Of a DNA stretch of 64,000 nucleotides, positions 53,366 to 60,661 are shown in pieces. A program made the position numbers and the translations under genes. The DNA is from Phycisphaerales bacterium (GTDB lineage Bacteria > Planctomycetota > Phycisphaerae > Sedimentisphaerales > Anaerobacaceae). Positions within the stretch are counted from its first letter, which is position 1. Each line of letters begins with the position of its first letter. The notes beneath the pieces were generated by a model, which searched no databases, had not been told where the DNA came from, and saw only the letters and a program-made list of their open reading frames with translations. The stretch covers positions 65,109 through 129,108 of the forward strand of contig PLLP01000023.1 in assembly GCA_003141315.1 (NCBI GenBank). The letters are read 5' to 3'.

Positions 53366-53445
53366 GCGTAATAATCCCAGCCTGCAGCCAAAACGCAGAG
53401 GCCTTGTTTATTGGCAGGAAAAAGGATAAAATGCCGGATTGTTAG
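53359..53445 (+). pseudogene. In-frame collapsed GT2 remnant
   Basis: One frame reads PVSVIIPACSQNAEALFIGR then KKDKMPDC and a stop. Its left part matches the first strand of GT2 enzymes (VSVIIP). Its right part matches the C-terminus of the GT2 gene at 50262 (LFMSRKKDKMPDW), also at DNA level around 53403-53449 versus 51129-51175. About 290 codons between the two ends are missing. It overlaps the PP-loop gene's stop. Confidence 0.65.
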
Positions 53446-53511
53446 ATGACCCTTATATCGCAGTGAATAAAAAGGCGATTGGTGGAATCGCCGGTGAACT
53501 CGAAGACAAAA

Positions 53512-54546
53512 ATGAAAAAGGCAAAACGGATATTTGTAATATCGGATTTTAAGGATGAGAAGACGTGGTCTATCTGTCTCGATGAACGCAGGCTCATCAA
53601 AGGGCTGATACGTTCAGGCCACGATGTGCAAAGGTTCAGCCACAGAAATATCCTGCTTCAAAGCAGCCTCATAGCCAGTAAGAGATTCGCAAAAATCTTT
53701 GGGCAAAAAAAAACCGATGACATTTTGTTAAAACAAATCAAATATTATTATCCCGATATAGTCCTTGCTTATAGTATGAAATTCCTCAGAGCCCAAACCG
53801 CCGTTTCGATAAGACAGGCTGCCCCTGATGCAATGCTCGTGGGTAGAGACGGCGACCCTTTCCCCGAAATGTTCCCCGAGAGAATAAAAACCGCAAAAGA
53901 AATGGATATTATGATTATGACGAGCGCCGGTAAATTCCTCGAAACCTACAAAAATGCAGGCGTAAAAAAATGCGCTTTTTTGCCCTCTACCTGCGACCCT
54001 GATATTCAATACAAATATGATACGGAACAATCATGGAAGACTGATATAACTTTTTTGGGAACCGAGGAACATTCCAGAATCCAAAGAGAAGAAGACAGAT
54101 ACAAAATCACCAAAAAATTATCCGAGATGCCAAATGCCAAACTTTACGGCTGTTTCGGCAGACCAAAAACCGAAGGCCTCGACAGCTTTCGGGCAATCAG
54201 CGGAGCCAAAATCGGTCTGAGTATAAATATCGCAAACGATGTATATCTTTATCATTCCGATAGATTTATCAACATACCGGCCTGCGGCGCTTTTATGCTT
54301 GCCAAAAAAACGCCCGGATATGAGTTAATGTTTGAAGACGGCATACATACAAAATATTTTGACTCTGCTGATGAGTTTTTCGAGCTGGCGGACTGGTACT
54401 TAAAACACGACAGCGAGCGGGAAAAAATCGCACAGGCAGGAATGGAACACGCACACAGGGAATTCAACTGCACAAAAATCGCCAGCTGCCTGATAGATTT
54501 AATCGAAAAAGGCAGCTACGACGCACCCTGGAAGGTAATTTTTTAA
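53512..54546 (+). CDS. CgeB-like glycosyltransferase
   Basis: Start placed at ATG 53512 (MKKAKRIFVISDFKDEK); a GTG at 53479 would add 11 residues and run into the GT2 remnant. The protein of about 344 residues is a GT-B member of the CgeB group: LVGRDGDPFPEMFPE near residue 105, CAFLPSTCDPDIQYKYDT, DITFLGTEEHSRIQRE, INIPACGAFMLAKKTPGYEL and the terminal EKIAQAGMEHAHREFNC. It is distantly similar to the gene at 47993. A glycosyl donor cannot be named. Confidence 0.82.
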   Translation: MKKAKRIFVISDFKDEKTWSICLDERRLIKGLIRSGHDVQRFSHRNILLQSSLIASKRFAKIFGQKKTDDILLKQIKYYYPDIVLAYSMKFLRAQTAVSIRQAAPDAMLVGRDGDPFPEMFPERIKTAKEMDIMIMTSAGKFLETYKNAGVKKCAFLPSTCDPDIQYKYDTEQSWKTDITFLGTEEHSRIQREEDRYKITKKLSEMPNAKLYGCFGRPKTEGLDSFRAISGAKIGLSINIANDVYLYHSDRFINIPACGAFMLAKKTPGYELMFEDGIHTKYFDSADEFFELADWYLKHDSEREKIAQAGMEHAHREFNCTKIASCLIDLIEKGSYDAPWKVIF

Positions 54547-54580
54547 TATGCCAAATGTAAGTCAGGAGAGAATTTGAAAC

Positions 54581-55237
54581 ATGTTAGTTGACTATGTCAA
54601 TTTTTACGCGCGAACAAACAGAACAAAGTACACTTTTGAGAAATTTCAAAAATACTTTGGCAGAAAAATTCTGGATGTAGGGTGCGACAAAGCCTTTTTG
54701 AAGACCATGATTAAAAATATAGAATACGTCGGCGTTGATATATCGGGAAATCCTGACGTTTATGTCGACCTTGAAAAAACACAACGATTGCCGTTTGAAG
54801 ATTCTTCTTTTGATTGTGTTATTTGTTCCGATGTCCTTGAACACCTTGATAATCTGCATCTGATTTTTTCTGAGCTTTTACGGGTAAGCGGCAGATACGT
54901 AATAATTGCATGGCCGAACAATTGGGTCAACGCCAGAATACCTATTGAACGCGGTCATGGCCATTTCAAGCACTACGGTTTGCCGCCCGAAAAGCCTTTA
55001 GACCGTCATAAATGGTTTTTCAGCCTTTCCGAAGCCGAAAATTTTGTTAAAGAGCAGATTCAAAAAAATCGCAACATACAACTTGTCGAGGAAAGGGTTT
55101 CAGAAAAGCCTAAAATTTTTCCTCTTCATCTGCTAAGACATATTCGCTATCCGAAACAGGAATATTACCTGAACAGATATGCCCATACCCTCTGGACGGT
55201 TTTGCAAAAAAAGAGCGAGAAGAAAACTAATGCCTGA
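54581..55237 (+). CDS. Class I SAM-dependent methyltransferase
   Basis: A 218-residue methyltransferase with motif I KILDVGCDKAFLKTMI near residue 28, YVGVDISGNPDVYVDLE, LPFEDSSFDCVICSDVLEHL (a standard type 11 block) and YVIIAWPNNWVNARI. The last 60 residues add a small basic extension. CAGGAGAG precedes the ATG. It is the final gene of the second glycan arm, ending 1 nt from the convergent WaaP-like gene. A sugar or lipid methylation role is inferred from context only. Confidence 0.87.
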   Translation: MLVDYVNFYARTNRTKYTFEKFQKYFGRKILDVGCDKAFLKTMIKNIEYVGVDISGNPDVYVDLEKTQRLPFEDSSFDCVICSDVLEHLDNLHLIFSELLRVSGRYVIIAWPNNWVNARIPIERGHGHFKHYGLPPEKPLDRHKWFFSLSEAENFVKEQIQKNRNIQLVEERVSEKPKIFPLHLLRHIRYPKQEYYLNRYAHTLWTVLQKKSEKKTNA

Positions 55238-55238
55238 C

Positions 55239-56342
55239 TCAATCCCCTGAACTAATAAATTCGGTGATTATATAGGATTGACGAAGGAGCAGGCCTTTTC
55301 GCAATTCAATAAAGGCCAGAGATTTAACTACCGGAGCCCCAGACATCTGCAGTGAATGCCCGTAAAGCCAGCTTTGTTTCGCACCGGAACCTTTGATTGT
55401 TTCGCAAAGCGATTGAAAAAACCCCTGATGATTATATCGCTTAATGGCAACCTTACGGCCATTCCACTCAATTACGCTCACAAAAAAGACAGCGTCTCTT
55501 TTCACTATCTGGCCAGCATCCATCAGCGAATCGATTTGCCTCAAAAACAATTCGGGGTCTGCTGCACCGATGAAGCCCCTGTCGAAGACGGCAAGATATT
55601 GGCCGCTGCGGATTTTCTGATACCTGCTGCTTGTTCGCAGCGTTTTTGCGAGATTTTTTCTGATGATTTTTTTGCGATGCGATGCAATCTTCTTTTTCAA
55701 CAATAGCTCATCGGCAATTTCCAGTTTCCAGCGGCGGCAGGAAAAATACTGTTCACCAAGCGATTGAATCAGGCCGTCATCGCCAGATAAACACCATGCA
55801 AGAAAAGAAAGCTGTGAAAGACTTTCAGTTTTATTGAGAGGCCGTCCGTAAAAACGCATCTGCGCAGGGTCAATTGCGAAGATTCTGTCGTCCCTTACAA
55901 GAAAATTTCCCAGGTGCAAATCCTTTTGCAAGATACCCGCCTCGTTCTGCACAGCCAGCTCTCTGCAAACCAGACTGAGCAGGTCAAATTTTCTTTTTGT
56001 ATCGCCGGCGCTGTTAAACAGTTCTATGGTGGTAGAAGAGCCGGTTATTTTTTCTGTGATTACCGCCCAGCATTTTCGGTCCGTGTTGCCGTAAAAAAGA
56101 GGAGACGGAGAATTAATTTTCAATTTTTGCAGGCTGTTCAAACCCTGCCATTCTTTTTTGGCGTTCCGGCGGGCATTAAACCTGTTTGAAAATACCTTAA
56201 TGATGACAGGCCTGTTTTGCCAGGCCGCATCATATACCGCCCTCGCACCGGGAACGGAGCGTAAAACAGTTTTACACTCGACGGTCTCCATCCGATCTGT
56301 AAGAAGACTTTTAATTTCAATCTTAAATGGAAGGTTTTCCAA
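55239..56342 (-). CDS. WaaP/Kdo kinase-like protein
   Basis: A 367-residue protein kinase-like fold. Markers are VIKVFSNRFNARRNAKKEWQ (ATP-site Lys), CWAVITEKITGS, the catalytic loop QKDLHLGNFLV (K-D-x-H-x-G-N) and FAIDPAQMRFYG (metal-binding Asp). A second, N-terminal-like half (KVAIKRYNHQGF, MSGAPVVKSLAFIE) follows, suggesting a duplicated or split kinase. Relatives phosphorylate LPS core heptose or Kdo. It starts 4 nt after the ABC exporter, so both may act on the same lipid-linked envelope glycan. Confidence 0.83.
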   Translation of the reverse strand: MENLPFKIEIKSLLTDRMETVECKTVLRSVPGARAVYDAAWQNRPVIIKVFSNRFNARRNAKKEWQGLNSLQKLKINSPSPLFYGNTDRKCWAVITEKITGSSTTIELFNSAGDTKRKFDLLSLVCRELAVQNEAGILQKDLHLGNFLVRDDRIFAIDPAQMRFYGRPLNKTESLSQLSFLAWCLSGDDGLIQSLGEQYFSCRRWKLEIADELLLKKKIASHRKKIIRKNLAKTLRTSSRYQKIRSGQYLAVFDRGFIGAADPELFLRQIDSLMDAGQIVKRDAVFFVSVIEWNGRKVAIKRYNHQGFFQSLCETIKGSGAKQSWLYGHSLQMSGAPVVKSLAFIELRKGLLLRQSYIITEFISSGD

Positions 56343-56345
56343 ATT

Positions 56346-58493
56346 TTAATCCTGTGAAATGAGCTGGTTTTCATAAAGGCTTTGATAAAGTTCGCAGGTT
56401 TTTATCATTTCACCGTGCCGACCGGTGGCAACGATTCTGCCCTTATCCATAACAACTATCATATCTGATTTTATGATTGTGCTGAATCGATGAGCAATAA
56501 TAAGCGTTGTTCTGTTATGGATAAATTTTTCGATAGCCTGATGAATTTTTGCCTCGCTGTCGGCATCAATCTGGCTGGTAGCCTCATCAAAAATCAGTAT
56601 CGCGGGATTTTTGAGAATTGCCCTTGCGATAACAATTCGCTGGAGCTGTCCGCCGGAAAGGCCTGAACCCTGCTCGCCGATAATCGTTTCATAGCCTTCA
56701 GGCAGCGGCTCGATAAACTCGTGGGCATAAGCCCTTTTGGCGGCTTCGATGATTTCCTCTTTCGTAGCATTTTCCTTGCCATAAGCGATATTGGCGGCAA
56801 TGGTATCGTTAAAAGTGACCACATTTTGCGTGACCATTCCAATCTGGTCCCGCAGGCTGTGAAAGGTGACATCTCTGATATTAAAGTCGTCTATGAGAAT
56901 CCTGCCGGCATTAGGGTCATAGAAGCGCGGCAGCAGATTGGCAAGTGTAGTTTTTCCCGAACCGTTCGGGCCGACAATAGCCACGTTTGTGCCTGCCTTT
57001 ATTACAAGGTTCACATCGCAAAGCGCCGGGCTGGCTGAGCCGGGATATGTAAAGCCCACATTCTGGAACTCAATTTGATTTTTCATCGGCCCAAGTTCCG
57101 CCGCACCTGCTTTTTCCTCCTCTACCGGCGAATCAAGCAAGGCAAAAACGCGTTCAGCGGCGGCATTTGACATCTGCAGCTTGTTCCAGACGTCGATGGT
57201 TTTACGAAATGAATCTGCGGAAAGGCCCAGTGTCAGCAAAAGTATGAAAAATGTGCTGGCATCCATATTCTTTTTCATAATCCAGTTAATGCCGACAATC
57301 ACGGCAGCCGAGATGCCCACCATACCAAGGACTTCGAGAAGTGGAAGCGAGGCGGATTCTACCTTCGAGACGCGAAGAAGCCTTTTAACAAGCTTTTTGT
57401 TGACCTGCCTGTAAGAATCAAGCTCATACCGCTGCTTGTTATACACTTTAACAACCCGAAGCGCACCTACCATATCGCCCACCCTGCCCAGCATTGCCGA
57501 CCAGGTCATCAGCGATTTTCTCGTAGCCTTCTTAATCCGCTTTCCCATTGAAACACCCAGGAAAAGCGCCAGCGGAGCTGCAATCAGAAAAACAAGCGTA
57601 AGATGCCAGTTAATCCACAGCGCCACAGCCAGCATGCTTATCGCCTTGGCAGGTTCGCGGATGGCTTTACCCAGCAGAATACTGATTCCATCGGCGCTCT
57701 GGGCTATATCACGCAGCATCCTGCTTACCGTATCGGAAGTTCCCTCTTTGACAAAGTAGCCGACCGGCATATCCATCACATGTGCGAAGACGTCCTCGCG
57801 CAATCGTGCAGTAGCAATAAAGACGATTTTTTCGCCGAAGTATTTCTGGAAGAAGGCCGCAAGGCACCGGAAAACAGTGACAAAGAAAACCGCAATCATT
57901 ATATAAATCACAATCCTCATCCTGCCGGCTGTGGATTGGCCCGGGTCGACAAATGCCGCGAAAGATTGTGCCCATCGAACAAGAAAATGCTTCGGGGTAA
58001 CAGTAAGTTCAACAGTTTGCACATGGAAAGTCTCATTCGGGTCCATTCGTTTAATCTGCACCGGGAGGGAAGCGGCTTCTGTCGAAGCCAATTCTTCGAG
58101 CAATTTGGTTGCTGAAATTTTTTTTACACTGTCGCCGGTCAGAAACGGGCCGACGCCGATAATCTTGTCATCCTTCGCCAACCCCGCCCGTTTCGAGAGG
58201 CTTTTTCCCTTCACCTCGGTGACCTGCAGATAATAAGCGATATTGTTATTGGCATCCGAAATAAAATCCGATGCTGCCGGCACATTAAAATTTATGCCGT
58301 ATCGTGATACGCAGATATTTCTGTTCACCCAGCCGCGAATTCCCTCCTCGTTCATAACGACCTTCAAAAGCGGAATCAGGGTGAGAAGGCTCAGAGAAAA
58401 GAAAACTGCAATCGTTAAAGCGCTTGCCACAACCAGACTGATGCGGTGCCACTGCGGCCAGACATAACTCAATAATCGCCGAAAGGCCTTCAT
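56346..58493 (-). CDS. MsbA-like ABC exporter with an inserted PDZ-like domain
   Basis: The ATG at 58493 has GGAG 9 nt upstream; an earlier ATG at 58607 lies before a non-membrane stretch. The 715-residue protein has TM1 at about 17-40, then a periplasmic insert that looks like a PDZ domain at about 88-168 (QVTEVKGKSLSKRAGLAKDD, KIIGVGPFLTGDSV). TM2-TM6 and an ATPase domain follow: Walker A VGPNGSGKTTLANLL, signature LSGGQLQRIVIARA, Walker B AILIFDEATSQID, H-loop IIAHRF. MsbA-type half-transporters flip lipid-linked glycans. Standard members have no PDZ. It is co-oriented with the WaaP-like gene, 3 nt apart. Confidence 0.88.
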   Translation of the reverse strand: MKAFRRLLSYVWPQWHRISLVVASALTIAVFFSLSLLTLIPLLKVVMNEEGIRGWVNRNICVSRYGINFNVPAASDFISDANNNIAYYLQVTEVKGKSLSKRAGLAKDDKIIGVGPFLTGDSVKKISATKLLEELASTEAASLPVQIKRMDPNETFHVQTVELTVTPKHFLVRWAQSFAAFVDPGQSTAGRMRIVIYIMIAVFFVTVFRCLAAFFQKYFGEKIVFIATARLREDVFAHVMDMPVGYFVKEGTSDTVSRMLRDIAQSADGISILLGKAIREPAKAISMLAVALWINWHLTLVFLIAAPLALFLGVSMGKRIKKATRKSLMTWSAMLGRVGDMVGALRVVKVYNKQRYELDSYRQVNKKLVKRLLRVSKVESASLPLLEVLGMVGISAAVIVGINWIMKKNMDASTFFILLLTLGLSADSFRKTIDVWNKLQMSNAAAERVFALLDSPVEEEKAGAAELGPMKNQIEFQNVGFTYPGSASPALCDVNLVIKAGTNVAIVGPNGSGKTTLANLLPRFYDPNAGRILIDDFNIRDVTFHSLRDQIGMVTQNVVTFNDTIAANIAYGKENATKEEIIEAAKRAYAHEFIEPLPEGYETIIGEQGSGLSGGQLQRIVIARAILKNPAILIFDEATSQIDADSEAKIHQAIEKFIHNRTTLIIAHRFSTIIKSDMIVVMDKGRIVATGRHGEMIKTCELYQSLYENQLISQD

Positions 58494-58686
58494 ATACTGC
58501 TTTCTCCATTTCTTCTGCAAAATTATGCTGAAACGATAGCAAACCGCCGCTGCACGGTCAAGATTAAATAATACCTCCCTGATAAACCCTGGAGAACAGC
58601 GGTACAACTTTAAGCAGGAAAAGATAAAAAAGGGGATGTAAAATTATAAACAGTACCTGGAAAAAGCCGCAAGTTTGATTTCACAA

Positions 58687-60252
58687 TTACAGTGCTGCTC
58701 CGCCTACGGCGGATTTGACTTCCACTGACAGCGGAAGGATTATGGTAAATTTAGAACCTTTTCCTTCTTCGCTCTCGACTTCGACTCTGCCCCCGTGCAT
58801 TGAAACAAACTCTTTTACTATGGCCAGACCCAGGCCCGTTCCTTCGATTTTTTTGCCCTGCCTGTAGACGCGGTAAAACCTGTCAAAGATTTTTGGCAGT
58901 GCCTCCTTAGGAATGCCCATCCCGCTGTCCGTCACACAAATATACAGTCCGCCGGCGGCGGATTCCGGCCGAACCGAAAGATTCACCGTCCCGTTCGCAG
59001 GCGTAAATTTTAAGGCATTATTAACCAGATTTGAGATTATTGATTCCATTTTATTTTCATCGCCCTTAATGATAACAGGCTCGTCCGGCACATCTGCGCC
59101 GAGATGGATTGAGCCTTTGTTGGCAACCGCTGTAAGGGCTGAAAATACCCGCATAGCGACCGCAGATACATCCACATCCTGCCAAAGCATCTGCATCTTT
59201 CCCGACTCTATTTTTGAAATCTCAAGAATACTTCCAATCAGTGTTGCCAGACGCTTGGATTCTTCCTCGATTATCAGCAGGTATTCCCGCCTCGCCTGCT
59301 CCGCAAGTGCCGGCGTAGAAAGGATTGCATCCGTATAAGCCATAATCGACGTCAGCGGCGTTCGCAACTCATGAGAAACCGAAGAAATAAAATCTTTCTT
59401 CATCTGCTCGATTTCACGCTCCCTGGTCACATCACGCAGAACCACCACGACGCCGACAACATTACCGCCGACTTCGCCGATTGGAGCTGCGCTTACGGAA
59501 ACAGGATGAAGCTCGCCGCCCTGACCAACAAGACAATCCTGGCTGGTGCCGACTTTCAGCTGCCCCGTCTTAAGAACGACGTCGATAATATTTTCAGAAG
59601 GCTCGCCGCTCCCCTCGTTTACAATCTTTAAGACCTCGTCTATATTTTTTCCCATCGCATCGTGCCAAGCCGACCCTGAAAGGGTCTCAACCACCCTGTT
59701 AAACAATATTATCTTCTTATCGATATCTACCGCTATCACTCCGTCGCTCATACTGGCGAGGGTAACCGACAAAAGCTCCTTTTCATTGGCAAGCTGCTCG
59801 GTTCGCTCCTTGACAAGTTTTTCAAGGCTGCTATGGTACTCCTTGAGCCTGTCGAGGTTTCTCTTATGATTGATGGCGTTCTTTATTACCCCCGGCAGGA
59901 CCTTCAGATAATTTCTCGACATATCCTTTACAAGATAATCGTAGGCCCCCGCCTTCATAGCCTTGATGGCTACTTCCTGGTCGCCTGCGCCTGTAGTGAA
60001 AATCCGGGGTATATCGCCGAGAATATCGAAAACGTCAAATGCGGTGCCGTCGCCGAGTTTATAGTCAACCAGAACAACATCGAAGGCCTTTGTCTTCAGC
60101 TGGTTCGCTGCTTCGGCAACGGTACCAGCGACTGTATAGTCATAAGGCAGACCGTCTTTTTTGACGGCCAGCTTAAAGGCCATCTGGTCAACCTCGTCAT
60201 CCTCGACGAGTAATACCGCGTATTTTTCTTCTTTTATATCACTGGATTCCAT
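58687..60252 (-). CDS. Hybrid REC-PAS-histidine kinase
   Basis: A 521-residue cytoplasmic signalling protein. Order: REC domain at about 10-125 (VLLVEDDEVDQ, phospho-Asp in VVLVDYKLGDG, signalling K in YDYLVKD), a coiled linker, PAS at about 165-275 (LASMSDGVIAVDID), HisKA (SSVSHELRTPLTSIMAY, phospho-His) and HATPase_c (NLVNNALKFTPANGT, DSGMGIPKEALPKIFDRFYR, GTGLGLAIVKEFV). No membrane segment is visible. Its start overlaps the upstream response regulator by 14 nt, so the two are translated together. It probably receives a phosphoryl group from the membrane kinase through the stand-alone regulator. Confidence 0.93.
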   Translation of the reverse strand: MESSDIKEEKYAVLLVEDDEVDQMAFKLAVKKDGLPYDYTVAGTVAEAANQLKTKAFDVVLVDYKLGDGTAFDVFDILGDIPRIFTTGAGDQEVAIKAMKAGAYDYLVKDMSRNYLKVLPGVIKNAINHKRNLDRLKEYHSSLEKLVKERTEQLANEKELLSVTLASMSDGVIAVDIDKKIILFNRVVETLSGSAWHDAMGKNIDEVLKIVNEGSGEPSENIIDVVLKTGQLKVGTSQDCLVGQGGELHPVSVSAAPIGEVGGNVVGVVVVLRDVTREREIEQMKKDFISSVSHELRTPLTSIMAYTDAILSTPALAEQARREYLLIIEEESKRLATLIGSILEISKIESGKMQMLWQDVDVSAVAMRVFSALTAVANKGSIHLGADVPDEPVIIKGDENKMESIISNLVNNALKFTPANGTVNLSVRPESAAGGLYICVTDSGMGIPKEALPKIFDRFYRVYRQGKKIEGTGLGLAIVKEFVSMHGGRVEVESEEGKGSKFTIILPLSVEVKSAVGGAAL

Positions 60253-60661
60253 TTGGCATCTTATTCAATGTCCAGTACCTGTTAACTATTTCAACCACAT
60301 TGACAAACTGTTCATAATCATCAGGTTTGACAAGATAGCCGGCAGCTCCGAGGTCGAAACATTTCTTAACATCGACATCGCTGTCGGAAGTTGTCAAAAC
60401 AATGATTGGAATCTTCTTTAACCTGCGGTCGGATTTCATCTTCTTGAGAAATTCAAAGCCGTCGAACCCGGGCATATTCAAATCCAGAAGAATCATACAG
60501 GGTTTCGGGGTGCCGGGTTCGTTAAGATACTCAATCGCTCTGGCCGCATCCTCGGGATGCAGAAGGGGATTGGAAATATTCCTGTCCCGCAGGGCCCGTT
60601 TAACCTGCATAACATCAACCTTATCGTCTTCAACCAACAAGATTGGCTTCGAGTCTTTCAT
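60239..60661 (-). CDS. Single-domain response regulator (Rcp1-like)
   Basis: A 140-residue REC protein with acidic pocket ILLVEDDKVDVM, phospho-acceptor in MILLDLNMPGFDG, T in VLTTSDSDVDV, and K in GYLVKPDDYEQF. The insertion-rich form with G-F-D-G and the C-terminal YWTLNKMP resembles cyanobacterial Rcp1, the partner of phytochrome kinases. There is no DNA-binding domain, so it must pass its signal on by phosphotransfer or protein contact. It overlaps both neighbours, which argues for a three-part relay. Confidence 0.94.
   Translation of the reverse strand: MKDSKPILLVEDDKVDVMQVKRALRDRNISNPLLHPEDAARAIEYLNEPGTPKPCMILLDLNMPGFDGFEFLKKMKSDRRLKKIPIIVLTTSDSDVDVKKCFDLGAAGYLVKPDDYEQFVNVVEIVNRYWTLNKMPNGIQ

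Noticed and set aside
57603..58115. 170-codon + strand frame opposite the ABC exporter
   Set aside because: The opposite strand encodes conserved transporter sequence; this frame has no recognisable domain.
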